A stretch of 38,079 nt of DNA. Source: CAZHMN01 sp964533705. GTDB lineage: Bacteria > Electryoneota > B3-LCP. Location of the stretch: contig CAZHMN010000020.1 of NCBI GenBank assembly GCA_964533705.1, forward strand, positions 1-38,079, given 5' to 3'. A program made the translations under genes and the position numbers. Position 1 is the stretch's first letter. Each line of letters starts with the position of its first letter. This document shows positions 7,991 through 16,360 of this stretch, piece after piece. The notes under the pieces were generated by a model. The model saw nothing but the letters and a program-made list of their open reading frames with translations, had not been told where the DNA came from and searched no databases.

Positions 7991-8647
7991 ATGACCCACT
8001 TTCCCGTCAGTCTATTGCCCCACTGGATTCAGCGCATGTGCAATTTTGGGCCTGAGTGCTATCCACTGCCGGGCCTTCCAATTGTCGGCCGGAACCTTAA
8101 AATGAGAGTCTTCACCAGGGCTGATGAAGACAAACGCCAGCACTGGGCGAAGTTCGAGGAGTCATACCTGGCAAAGTACAATTTTGCGCCCCGTAACGAA
8201 TTTGAAAACGACCGCCTCTTCGAACGGCTACGGGATCGTCTCCGAATCGCTTTGGATAATCTTTCCGGCGAGATGATCGGATACATTTGTTTGCAATCAG
8301 TGAACGGAGATCCCGAAGCGGCCGAATTGGGTATCTGCTTTTCTGCCGATCAGGTTTCCAATGGTTATGGCAGTGAAGCACTTCGGTTGTTCTTACCCTG
8401 GGCGGTAAATACTCTGGCTCTGAATCGAATCGTCCTGGACGTAGATGTTGTAAATCGGCGGGCTCTGCGGTTGTATCAGCGTTTCGGATTTCGTATGGTT
8501 GGCGAAACCTGGCGCACTGAAAAGAATTCCGCTTTAATGGAGCGAATCCGGCACGGAATCACGATACCAGGGATAAGGTGCCGGCGCAACCGACTCGAAC
8601 TCCTTTCCTGGAGGATGGAATGGAATGCATGCGATTTGGAAGAGTAG
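7991..8647 (+). CDS. GNAT family N-acetyltransferase (RimJ/RimL-like)
   Basis: GNAT enzymes move an acetyl group from acetyl-CoA to an amine of a protein or small molecule. Of 218 residues, about 33-175 match the RimJ/RimL-type fold: GRNLKMRVFTRADED for the first strand, GEMIGYICLQ, ELGICFSADQVSNGYGSEAL covering the acetyl-CoA-binding turn, and VNRRALRLYQRFGFRMVGE near the end. The acetyl-CoA loop (SNGYGSEA) is a loose version of the usual Q/RxxGxG/A. No strong ribosome site supports the first ATG; starts at 8036 (M16) or 8102 (M38) are possible, but M38 would trim the first strand. The 3' end overlaps the lipoprotein gene by 28 bp. The substrate cannot be told from sequence. Confidence 0.82.
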   Translation: MTHFPVSLLPHWIQRMCNFGPECYPLPGLPIVGRNLKMRVFTRADEDKRQHWAKFEESYLAKYNFAPRNEFENDRLFERLRDRLRIALDNLSGEMIGYICLQSVNGDPEAAELGICFSADQVSNGYGSEALRLFLPWAVNTLALNRIVLDVDVVNRRALRLYQRFGFRMVGETWRTEKNSALMERIRHGITIPGIRCRRNRLELLSWRMEWNACDLEE

Positions 8648-9780
8648 GTTTACTGGTAGCGCTCCTTCTGCTCTTAATGATGCAGGGGTGTATCGAGCAC
8701 CGCTTTTTCTATAAGTTCAACGTGGATGGAGTTTGCGATTTTTACTATAGTGCGCGCGGCGATAGCCTGGATATCTACGATCCCGCCGGTTCCTTTCCCA
8801 CCGAACCGCTGTTTACCGTAAATTCCTGGACGGAGGTTGACTCGGCCGGAACGGAAACCCACGTACTCGAGGCGCAGGGGCGTTTCAATCCCGATGACTT
8901 GCCCGGAACGCTGGGTTTGAAGGAAATTCCCTGGACGGATGTTTTTCTCAAACACCCCTCCCGTCTGTACCGTACGCCGCTGTTTTTCGCTTCCATATAT
9001 AAGTTTCAGGCCACTTTCCAAAGCCGTGAACGCACCGCCACGGAAGGCGAGCGCTGGGACCACATCCCCGAGGAGTGCCGGGTACTGGAAAGCGATGAAG
9101 ATACGACGCTTACCGATGAGGAACGTAGCATCCTCGAAGAGAAGTACGCTGCGGGCATGTTGCTTTGGAACGCGGAAAGATACAAACTCCGGGTGCGAGA
9201 GATTCTCCAGCAAGCGCTCGAGCTAAATGCCAAAACTAACATCCCACCCGATTGGGTCGATTCCGCCTTGACCGAAGTTGATTCTCTAATCGATGCTTAT
9301 TTGGCCGCCATTAAAGTCGAAGAATTGGATCTGGCCAATCTTGAATGGTGGGATGATCTGGCTGTTGGAACGAACCAGATTCTCTTCGAAAACTTGAACT
9401 TCATCGGAGACTCGACCCTCCAAGCGGATATCGCCCACATCGGAGAATTGCTGGAAATGCGCCATCGCGTCACCGAGGATTTGATGGACGAATCCTTCAT
9501 CATCCGGGTTGATCTGCCGGGTCAAACAATCAATGCAAACACGAAAGAATCGGACGAAGGGGTGCTGGTGTGGCGATTTGATGGAAATGACCTGGCGGAT
9601 GATAATTATGTCATCAGGGCGTACAGCTTCTACGTCTTCGGCGATCGGGTGATCGGAGCTCTGGTCTTATCGCTGGCGATATTTCTGGCGGTTAAACTCA
9701 GGCGTCCTGGCGAGAAAAAGGAGAGCGTTGAACCTCCCCCTCCTTCTCAGGATTCCATTCCCCCCACAGGTCATGGCTAA
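8620..9780 (+). CDS. hypothetical lipoprotein with C-terminal transmembrane segment
   Basis: I do not recognise this family. The ATG at 8620 follows GGAGGA (8610-8615) by 4 nt, and a second ATG at 8629 is also possible; the open frame extends further upstream into the GNAT gene without a ribosome site. The 386-residue product has a signal peptide (RFGRVGLLVALLLLL) ending in MMQGC, so Cys24 is a likely lipidation site. The mature part is acidic and rich in Asp, Glu and Trp, with a helical middle (about 165-230) and beta-rich flanks. Near the C-terminus VIGALVLSLAIFLAVKL forms a second membrane segment, followed by a charged Pro-rich tail. A lipid anchor at one end and a membrane helix at the other is unusual. 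It overlaps the GNAT gene and precedes suhB by 45 bp. Confidence 0.75.
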   Translation: MECMRFGRVGLLVALLLLLMMQGCIEHRFFYKFNVDGVCDFYYSARGDSLDIYDPAGSFPTEPLFTVNSWTEVDSAGTETHVLEAQGRFNPDDLPGTLGLKEIPWTDVFLKHPSRLYRTPLFFASIYKFQATFQSRERTATEGERWDHIPEECRVLESDEDTTLTDEERSILEEKYAAGMLLWNAERYKLRVREILQQALELNAKTNIPPDWVDSALTEVDSLIDAYLAAIKVEELDLANLEWWDDLAVGTNQILFENLNFIGDSTLQADIAHIGELLEMRHRVTEDLMDESFIIRVDLPGQTINANTKESDEGVLVWRFDGNDLADDNYVIRAYSFYVFGDRVIGALVLSLAIFLAVKLRRPGEKKESVEPPPPSQDSIPPTGHG

Positions 9781-9825
9781 AGCGCTGTCTTCGCGCTTAG
9801 TCAGCCCTAATGATCGAACTTGCAG

Positions 9826-10641
9826 ATGAAAAACTTACTTGGTATCGCAATAGAAGCCGTACGTCTCGGCAGTAAAATTCTAAACGACCATTTCGGCCGA
9901 GTCAGCCTCTCCCAAGCCGACAACAAAGGCATCAGCGATTATGTGTCGGACGTTGATCGTAAAAGCGAAGAGGTGATGCGTGATTTCCTGGAGCGGGAAT
10001 TGCCTGACTCCGTTTTTCTGGGGGAAGAGATGGGCCAGAAGGATTCTGAATGTACTTATCGGTGGATTGTTGACCCTCTGGATGGGACCACTAATTATCT
10101 GCAAAAATTCCCATTATTCGCCATCTCCGTCGCACTGGAGAAGCGAATCACAGGGGAGCATTGGGGTGATATTGTACTGGGCGCAATCGTCCAACCGCCG
10201 ACGGGCGATTTGTGGACGGCGGTAAAGGGGGGAGGGGCTCAGAAGAACGGCCGGAGCATCTGCATAGGACCAAAAGAAGACCTATCCGACTGCCTCATAG
10301 CCACGGGATTTCCCTTTCGAGCCAAGAATGAACTGGGAATCTACCTGAAAACTTTCGAAAAACTTTTCCTGCGATGTTCGGGCATCCGCCGCGCCGGGGC
10401 GGCCGCGCTGGATCTCTGCTGGACGGCAGAAGGAGTCTTCGACGGTTTCTGGGAACATCGCCTGGCACCCTGGGATATCGCAGCCGGCGCGCTGATAATA
10501 AAAGAAGCCGGCGGAATCTTCACCAGCTTCGAAGGTGACGATTATTATCTCTCCAGCGGAAACGTCGTTGGAGCCAACCCGCCCATCCATTCTCAGATGC
10601 TGAAAATCATACAGGAAACTGCGGGCTCGCTGGCGCCTTAA
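9826..10641 (+). CDS. suhB: inositol monophosphatase family protein
   Basis: Family enzymes hydrolyse sugar or inositol monophosphates with Mg2+; E. coli SuhB also acts with ribosomal antitermination complexes. The protein carries the three metal-site motifs: GEE in VFLGEEMG (about 63-70), the signature WIVDPLDGTTNY (about 82-93), and APWDIAAGALI near residue 219. The TTG two codons upstream also opens the frame, but the ATG at 9826 is preferred. The length of 271 residues is normal. It ends in a 4-bp convergent overlap with tatA. The precise substrate (inositol phosphate, fructose bisphosphate or histidinol phosphate) is not fixed by these motifs, so the symbol reflects family only. Confidence 0.88.
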   Translation: MKNLLGIAIEAVRLGSKILNDHFGRVSLSQADNKGISDYVSDVDRKSEEVMRDFLERELPDSVFLGEEMGQKDSECTYRWIVDPLDGTTNYLQKFPLFAISVALEKRITGEHWGDIVLGAIVQPPTGDLWTAVKGGGAQKNGRSICIGPKEDLSDCLIATGFPFRAKNELGIYLKTFEKLFLRCSGIRRAGAAALDLCWTAEGVFDGFWEHRLAPWDIAAGALIIKEAGGIFTSFEGDDYYLSSGNVVGANPPIHSQMLKIIQETAGSLAP

Positions 10642-10829
10642 TCCGCTGTGGAGTTCTTCTTCTCTTCTTCGTTAACGCTCTTGACCTCTTCGTCCTCGCC
10701 GCGCAAGCCTTTCTTGAATTCCCGCATGCCGCTGCCGACCCCCTTCATCAATTCGGGAATTTTTCGCCCGCCGAAGATCAAAAGTACGGCGATTACAATC
10801 GCCAGTATTTCCCAATGACCTAAACCCAA
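10638..10829 (-). CDS. tatA: twin-arginine translocase subunit TatA/TatE
   Basis: TatA oligomers form the conducting element of the Tat pathway, which exports folded proteins. The 63-residue product has the family layout: a short membrane helix (WEILAIVIAVLLIFGGRKIP), then the FGGRKIPEL hinge, an amphipathic helix with GSGMREFKKGL, and an acidic lysine-rich tail. The start is TTG, supported by a strong ribosome site on the minus strand (GGGGAGG at 10835-10841, 5 nt away). No tatB or tatC is adjacent. A Tat-type signal is present on the DUF362 protein elsewhere in this window, a possible substrate. Overlaps the suhB end by 4 bp. Confidence 0.93.
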   Translation of the reverse strand: MGLGHWEILAIVIAVLLIFGGRKIPELMKGVGSGMREFKKGLRGEDEEVKSVNEEEKKNSTAD

Positions 10830-10849
10830 TCGAACCTCCCCTTTTTCCC

Positions 10850-10878
10850 AATCTACGTTAATTTAACTTCTGAATCAA
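10850..10878 (-). promoter_or_regulatory. sigma70-like promoter for tatA
   Basis: On the minus strand TTGATT (10873-10878) and TAGATT (10850-10855) are 17 bp apart, with the -10 about 20 nt before the TTG start. A 6-bp inverted repeat (10939-10954, GACTGA-ATTC-TCAGTC) lies further upstream; its role is unknown and it lacks a T-tract. Otherwise 10879-11016 shows nothing I can name. Confidence 0.5.
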
Positions 10879-11016
10879 GAAAAATATCCACAACTCTGAT
10901 ATCCGAGTACGTTAGCACGATAACTTTGAACGCGGAAAGACTGAATTCTCAGTCGGGCATTATGATCGGAGGGACGGACCACTAAAGGGGGCTTACGCCC
11001 ATTCCTGTCTATTATT

Positions 11017-12048
11017 CTATTCTTCCCTCAGTCGTCCCAGCACATTAGCAATATCTTCGGGAAATTCGCTCTCAAACCGCAGCGTATGCCCGGTAATCGG
11101 ATGAACGAAACCAAGTACACCAGCGTGCAACGCCTGTCTGGGTAATAGATCAAATAATTCCGCCACGAACCGCCTCTGTGCGGTGGACAGGGGCCCCAGC
11201 CGCCGGTTGCGCCCCCCGTACTGTGGGTCGCCCAGCACGGGATGCCCGGCGTGCTGCAGGTGAATGCGAATCTGGTGCGTTCTGCCCGTTTCAAGCTGTA
11301 ACTCGAGTAGAGAAAACAGCTCGAATTGCTCCAGCGTGCGGTACCGCGTCGCCGCTTCTTTCCCGCCGGTTACCACCCCGAACAGTTTCCGGTTCCGCCG
11401 CGATCTTCCCAGCGGAGCTTCAATGCGCCCCTCTGGAGGCGTCAAATGACCCCAGGCGATGGCGCGGTAGGTTCTCTCCGCGGTTTTCTTCTTGAATTGC
11501 TTGGCCAAACCTTCCAGTGCCTGCTCCGTCTTTGCAACCACTAATAGTCCTGAGGTATCTTTGTCAATGCGGTGCACCAGGCCCGGTCGCAGTTCACCGC
11601 CGATGCCCGGCAAATCCCGGCAGTGGTAGAGCAGCGCGTTGACCAGAGTTCCCGAGGGATGACCATACGCCGGGTGCACGACCAGCCCTGCCGGTTTGTT
11701 TACTACGATTAAATGTTCATCTTCGTAGCGAATATCCAGATCAATGGGCTCCGGCGTCAAGGGCGAAGGCTTCGGGCCGGGAATGCGGATCAGGACTTCC
11801 TCATCCCATTTAACCAGGTGAGAGGCTTTGACCGGCTTACCGTTCAGCGTCACCAGTCCCTTTTCGATGAGTGCCTGGATGCGGCTGCGGGATAGATTCC
11901 CGATCTGCCGGGCTAAATAACTGTCCAACCGCTGATCGGGCTGATGCGTTTTGATCCGCACCCGGATTTCCCGGTATTCCGAGGAATGATCAGCCGATTC
12001 CTGCGTTTCGAATCCGTTCTCCTGATCTGTATTTGAAATTGGAATCAC
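11017..12048 (-). CDS. rluD: RluD-family 23S rRNA pseudouridine synthase
   Basis: The enzyme converts specific uridines of 23S rRNA (helix 69 in E. coli RluD) to pseudouridine. The 343 residues contain an S4 RNA-binding domain (about 38-85, QRLDSYLARQIGNLSRSRI) and the catalytic domain. The latter shows VVNKPAGLVVHP (about 115-126), catalytic Asp162 in HRIDKDTSGLL, and the C-terminal ETGRTHQIRIHLQHAGHP. The start at 12048 is GTG with no good ribosome site; about 27 residues precede the S4 domain, so the true start could be a little downstream. It is the last gene of the yggS-to-rluD operon, 61 bp after lspA. Which U is modified is inferred from family only. Confidence 0.92.
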   Translation of the reverse strand: MIPISNTDQENGFETQESADHSSEYREIRVRIKTHQPDQRLDSYLARQIGNLSRSRIQALIEKGLVTLNGKPVKASHLVKWDEEVLIRIPGPKPSPLTPEPIDLDIRYEDEHLIVVNKPAGLVVHPAYGHPSGTLVNALLYHCRDLPGIGGELRPGLVHRIDKDTSGLLVVAKTEQALEGLAKQFKKKTAERTYRAIAWGHLTPPEGRIEAPLGRSRRNRKLFGVVTGGKEAATRYRTLEQFELFSLLELQLETGRTHQIRIHLQHAGHPVLGDPQYGGRNRRLGPLSTAQRRFVAELFDLLPRQALHAGVLGFVHPITGHTLRFESEFPEDIANVLGRLREE

Positions 12049-12109
12049 GAGAGAATAAAGCTATGGAAGGAGAAAAGGAGGCGATGTACTGTTAAGTCCC
12101 TGGATCAAT

Positions 12110-12637
12110 TTATGGACTTGTAGTGAAATCCTGCGTTGTTTTTGGCTTATAGAGAGTCGAAAAGACCAGATAAAGACACCAGATGGTCACTCCGATGGTC
12201 ACGGAGCTGTCGGCTACGTTGAATACCGGCCATCGGGTCATGATAAAATCGGGGAAGTCGAAATCCAAAAAATCCGTTACGCGTCCGAAGAAAATCCGGT
12301 CAGTCAGGTTGCCGATGGCTCCCCCCAAGATCAGCGCCATGGCGAAGCGCACGGTTCTGGGAAAGGGATTGGCGCCTCCCCTGCCTGACCTTAACAGCAG
12401 GTAAGCGATTATAACAGAGGCTACTCCGTTGAAAAGTATCAAAAAAAGAGGGCTCCCTGCTTTGAGCCCGAATGCAACACCTGTGTTTTCCACGTGCGTA
12501 AGTCGAAAAAAATATTTACCCAAAACGGGAATAGATTCCCCTAATGTCAAGCTGGAGCGTACCCATATTTTGCTGACTTGATCTAAGATCAGTACGATAG
12601 TTGTCGGCCAAAATGCGGACAGGTTGGATAATCTCAC
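12110..12637 (-). CDS. lspA: lipoprotein signal peptidase (signal peptidase II)
   Basis: LspA cleaves signal peptides of prolipoproteins in the inner membrane; the window encodes several likely substrates. I chose the GTG at 12637, preceded on the minus strand by GAGGAG (12644-12649) at 6 nt and lying 25 bp after the dksA-like stop; a longer frame reaching 12757 would overlap that gene. The resulting 175 residues match the family length. Motifs are ILDQVSKIWV, ENTGVAFG, GGAIGNLTDR and FNVADSSVTIG. The two catalytic aspartates are those of NLTDR and NVADS. Four membrane segments are visible. The position between dksA and rluD is typical in many bacteria. Confidence 0.94.
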   Translation of the reverse strand: MRLSNLSAFWPTTIVLILDQVSKIWVRSSLTLGESIPVLGKYFFRLTHVENTGVAFGLKAGSPLFLILFNGVASVIIAYLLLRSGRGGANPFPRTVRFAMALILGGAIGNLTDRIFFGRVTDFLDFDFPDFIMTRWPVFNVADSSVTIGVTIWCLYLVFSTLYKPKTTQDFTTSP

Positions 12638-12662
12638 CCAAAGCTCCTCATGGAGACGTTTC

Positions 12663-13082
12663 TTAGCCTGCAGGCTTTTCTTCTTGCTTGGATTTACAAG
12701 CCACGCAGAGCCTGGCTGTCGGAACCGCCTCAAGACGGGCTTTGGCCATCGGTTCACCGCACGAATCGCAATAACCGTAGGTTCCTGCTTCGATTCGTTC
12801 CAAGGCCCGATCCAGGTAGCTCAGGAATCGACCCTCCCGGGAAGCGAACATAAAAGCCTTTTCTCTCTCCTGCGCATCCGTACCCTGATCCGCCATGTGG
12901 AATGAATAAGTCGAATGATCTCCCGTGTAATCCTGATAGGACTTCTCGAGGGAAGTTTCTTTAAGGTAGCCGAGTTCCTCCAGAAGATCCTCGCGCTTCT
13001 TGAGAATCAATTTTTTGAAGTAGGGGAGATCCTTCTTAGTGAAGACTTCCACCTTCTTCTTTGTTTTTCCTTTCGGCATCAT
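12663..13082 (-). CDS. dksA: TraR/DksA family zinc-finger protein
   Basis: The 139-residue protein has an N-terminal helical coiled region and a C-terminal C4 zinc finger: CDSC at about 104-107 and CVAC at about 125-128. DksA binds RNA polymerase through its secondary channel and tunes rRNA and amino-acid promoters with ppGpp. The coiled-coil tip here reads GTDAQEREKAF, close to the D-x-x-D-x-A motif of DksA (DxAD), though shifted. Two ATG codons are tandem (13082 and 13079); GGAG lies 3 nt from the first and 6 nt from the second, so the second may be used. It lies 9 bp after ileS. General DksA-like proteins without stringent-response function also exist, so the symbol is provisional. Confidence 0.85.
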   Translation of the reverse strand: MMPKGKTKKKVEVFTKKDLPYFKKLILKKREDLLEELGYLKETSLEKSYQDYTGDHSTYSFHMADQGTDAQEREKAFMFASREGRFLSYLDRALERIEAGTYGYCDSCGEPMAKARLEAVPTARLCVACKSKQEEKPAG

Positions 13083-13091
13083 AATCTCCGT

Positions 13092-16000
13092 CTATATCGC
13101 CGTGTTTTTTTCTATTACGAGATTTACCTCGAATCCATCCACTTTTATGGTTTTCTCTGTCGTTCCCAACCCGCTGTTCGATACAACGTTTACCGCCAGC
13201 GTCTCCATTTTGATCCATTCGAGGTGTTTGTTAACCGCCCTCTCAAGTTCCGGGTCGGTCGAATACTTGATGTTGATTCGATCGGTAACTTCCAATCCTG
13301 CTTCCCGCCGTTGGTTCTGGATTTGATGAACCAGCTCGCGAGCCCGTCCCTCGTCAATCAATTCCTGCGTGAGCTCGAGATTCAGTGCTACCGTCAGCCC
13401 TTCCGTTTCGCTGACGCCATAGTTCACCGGCGCAGATCGTTCGATGACGACGTCATCCTTCCCGAATCTCATACCGTCTGCTTCGATTTCTTCGCCCTTT
13501 TCCAAAGCCTTAACATGATCTTCCGGTAGAGATCGGATAGTCTCGGCGGCCCGGTTGACTTCCTTGCCGAAGCGCGGCCCCAGAGCTCGGAAATTGGGTT
13601 GCGCCCGCAGCTCGATTAGATCGCCGTCATCTTCTAATATCGTCAGGCGCTTGACGTTGAGTTCATCGAGAATGAGATCCTCTAATTCCGAAAGCCCCTC
13701 TACGGAATATTCGGGAATGACGACCTTGAGCTCACTTAACGGCTGGCGCACCTTGATGGAATGTTTCTGGCGCAGATCTCGGGCCGACCGGACGATCCTC
13801 CGAGCCAGATCCATTCTATGGGCCAGATCTTCATCAATCTCTTTCAGGGGCGGAGACGGCCAGGTGGCCAGATGCACCGATTCCGGTGCCGATGGATTGA
13901 CCGACCGGGCCAGATTCTGATAAATCTCTTCGCTCAGGAAAGGCAGGAAAGGAGCCAATATCAAGTTAAAATCCGTCAAAGCGCGGTACAGCGTGGCGTA
14001 GGCACTGCGCTTATCCTGATCGTCGGCCGATTTCCAGAAACGACGCCGCGAGCGGCGAATGTACCAGTTGGTGAGCTGATCCAGGAAACGCTGGCAGGCT
14101 CCCGTTGCAACTGCTACGTCGTACTGCTCCATGGCGTTGGAGACGTCCCTATTCAATCGGGTCAATTCGCCTAAGAGCCAGCGATCTAAGGGGTGATCCG
14201 AGAGAATTGCTTCTTCCGAAGGTATCCATTTATCCACATTCGCATAGGTCACGAAAAAAGAATACGCGTTCCAGATCGGCAGCAGCATGTCGCGAATGCA
14301 TTCCTTGACCTGCTCGGATGAGAAGCGCCGCACGTTCCACGGATTTGACGTGTAGAAAGACCAGCGGGTGGCATCGGCGCCCAGCTCCTCGAACAGAGTC
14401 GTGGGTTCGATGACGTTGCCCCGCGATTTGGACATCTTCAAACCCTGGTCGTCCAGAACCAGTTCGGTGCAGATCACGTTGCGGTAGCAGGACCACTGAT
14501 CTTCGGGAAGGTTGTTGCTCAGGGCGAAAAGCGTCGAAGTCGCCAAGAGTGTATAGAACCAGCCCCTCGTCTGATCAATGGCTTCGCAGATGAAATCAGC
14601 AGGATACTGCCTTTCGAAGATTTCCTTTGAACCGGGCGTGCTGGGGTAACCCCACTGGCCGATGAACATCAAACCGGCGTTGAACCAGCTATCCAGCACG
14701 AAGTTTTCACGGCTCATCGGAGCGGAACATTCCGGGCAGGGGATTTTCACCCGGTCAATCAGCGGCTTGTGCAGATCAATCTGGCCGATTTTATCGTTAT
14801 AGAGGATTTTATCCGCTTCCGGACCCGCCAATCTGCACAGTTCTTCCAGGCTGCCCACGCAAATTTCACCGCTGCAACCCGGTTTGTCGCAGGTCCACAT
14901 CGGGAAGGGGCTGCCCCAGTAACGTTCCCGGGTGACGTTCCAGTCAATGGTGTTCTCCAGCCAGTTTCCAAAGCGACCGTCCTTAATGAAGGAGGGCTGC
15001 CAGTTGATGTGCGAGTTGGCTCTGAGCATTTCCTGGCGGTAGGAGGCCGTTCTGATGAACCAGCCGGGTCGGGCGAAGTACATCAGGGCGGCATCGCAGC
15101 GCGGACAGAAGGGATAGGCGTGCTCAATCTTCTCTTTGCCCAGTAACAGGCCGCGCCCGTGAAGATCCTTCAAAATGTCAACGTCTAACGTTTCTTCCTT
15201 GAAATAGCGTCCGGCGAATTGATCCGTGGTCTGGGTACAGTATCCGTGGCTGTCAACGTTCTGCACCAGCGGCAGACCTTCGCGGCGGATGATGCGAAAG
15301 TCGTCATCGCCGTAGAGGGCGAGATGAACGATCCCGGTTCCGTCTTCGGTGGTGACGTAATCGTCAACGACAACCTTGTGAGCCTTTGTTGCCTTCTGCC
15401 AATCCCAGAGAGGCTGATACTTGATTCCCTTTAAATCGGCTCCCTTCTTTGACCAGACGATTTCGCAGGGTTCTAATTGTTCCCGATAGGCCTGCAAACG
15501 CTCTTTGGCAAAAATGATCGTTTCCCCGGCTTTGCCGCCGTCTACATCCTCGCCCAACCGGACGGCGACGTATTCGATCTCCGGCCCCACGGCCAGGGCG
15601 ACGTTGGAGAGAAGCGTCCACGCTGTCGTCGTCCACGCTGCGAAGAACAGGTTGGCTTCCCCCGCCACCGGGAATTTCGCCGTCAGGGTCAAGTCCTGGA
15701 CGTCCTGGTAACCTTCGGCGACCTCGAAGTTTGACAATGCCGTGCCGCACCTTGCGCAGTAGGGCATAATGCGGTAATCTTTGTACAAAAAGCGAGGGCT
15801 GACGTTTTTCCCCTGTAATTCCACCCGATCCGGTTCCAGCTTCCTGTCCCAGGCCAGTTTCAGCAAATACCAGTCGGATTGGATGTAATCGTTGGTCAGC
15901 GTCATGTAGGGATCGTCCATGTCCAGGAATCGCCCGATGCGACGGATCGCCTTTTCCCAGGCGTCCTTATACCGGAAGACGGTGGAGCGGCAGTATTCGA

Positions 16001-16349
16001 TGAAGCGCTCCTCGCCGTAGCTCAGAATGTCCTGTTTGGAAGTCAGTTTGAGTTCGCGCTCGGCCGTCAGCTCAATGGGTAGCCCGTGCGTATCCCAGCC
16101 AGCCTTGCGGATGACGTGAAACCCCCTCATGATCTTATAGCGGGGCCAGAGATCCTTGAGGGCGGACTGCATCATATGCCCGATATGCGGGATGCCGTTT
16201 GTTCCCGGCGGCCCGTCGTAGAAAACGTACTCCGGGCAACCGGCGCGCTGTTCGTCGGTCTTTTTAAAGATATCTTTCTCTTCCCAGAATTTCAGGATTC
16301 GCTCTTCCTGAGCTGGGAAGTTGATGTTTTTTTCAACGGATTTAAACAT
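13092..16349 (-). CDS. ileS: isoleucyl-tRNA synthetase, type 2-like
   Basis: The enzyme charges tRNA(Ile). The 1085 residues include the class I signatures HIGH in GIPHIGHMM (about 53-61) and KMSKS in GLKMSKSRGNVIEP (about residue 600), plus the WDTHGLPIE motif. An editing domain with TTTAWTLLSNVALAVG is inserted as expected. The length and the anticodon-domain end without the zinc-binding tail of E. coli IleS suggest the eukaryote-like (type 2) class, often less sensitive to mupirocin; this is inference. The residues before HIGH read GPPGTNG rather than the common GPPTANG or GPPFATG. No strong ribosome site is seen; the gene lies 11 bp after the DUF4412-like gene. Confidence 0.96.
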   Translation of the reverse strand: MFKSVEKNINFPAQEERILKFWEEKDIFKKTDEQRAGCPEYVFYDGPPGTNGIPHIGHMMQSALKDLWPRYKIMRGFHVIRKAGWDTHGLPIELTAERELKLTSKQDILSYGEERFIEYCRSTVFRYKDAWEKAIRRIGRFLDMDDPYMTLTNDYIQSDWYLLKLAWDRKLEPDRVELQGKNVSPRFLYKDYRIMPYCARCGTALSNFEVAEGYQDVQDLTLTAKFPVAGEANLFFAAWTTTAWTLLSNVALAVGPEIEYVAVRLGEDVDGGKAGETIIFAKERLQAYREQLEPCEIVWSKKGADLKGIKYQPLWDWQKATKAHKVVVDDYVTTEDGTGIVHLALYGDDDFRIIRREGLPLVQNVDSHGYCTQTTDQFAGRYFKEETLDVDILKDLHGRGLLLGKEKIEHAYPFCPRCDAALMYFARPGWFIRTASYRQEMLRANSHINWQPSFIKDGRFGNWLENTIDWNVTRERYWGSPFPMWTCDKPGCSGEICVGSLEELCRLAGPEADKILYNDKIGQIDLHKPLIDRVKIPCPECSAPMSRENFVLDSWFNAGLMFIGQWGYPSTPGSKEIFERQYPADFICEAIDQTRGWFYTLLATSTLFALSNNLPEDQWSCYRNVICTELVLDDQGLKMSKSRGNVIEPTTLFEELGADATRWSFYTSNPWNVRRFSSEQVKECIRDMLLPIWNAYSFFVTYANVDKWIPSEEAILSDHPLDRWLLGELTRLNRDVSNAMEQYDVAVATGACQRFLDQLTNWYIRRSRRRFWKSADDQDKRSAYATLYRALTDFNLILAPFLPFLSEEIYQNLARSVNPSAPESVHLATWPSPPLKEIDEDLAHRMDLARRIVRSARDLRQKHSIKVRQPLSELKVVIPEYSVEGLSELEDLILDELNVKRLTILEDDGDLIELRAQPNFRALGPRFGKEVNRAAETIRSLPEDHVKALEKGEEIEADGMRFGKDDVVIERSAPVNYGVSETEGLTVALNLELTQELIDEGRARELVHQIQNQRREAGLEVTDRINIKYSTDPELERAVNKHLEWIKMETLAVNVVSNSGLGTTEKTIKVDGFEVNLVIEKNTAI

Positions 16350-16360
16350 GAACGATTCTT

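Noticed and set aside
9780..9798. Hairpin AAGCGC-N7-GCGCTT after the lipoprotein gene as a terminator
   Set aside because: Only a 6-bp stem and no T-tract; suhB follows 45 bp after the stop and is probably co-transcribed.
10990..11005. GGGC-GTAA-GCCC hairpin after rluD as a terminator
   Set aside because: Only a 4-bp stem with a weak T run; not enough to call.
12110..12757. A longer lspA starting at 12757
   Set aside because: It would overlap the dksA-like gene by about 95 bp; the GTG at 12637 has a strong ribosome site and gives the family length.
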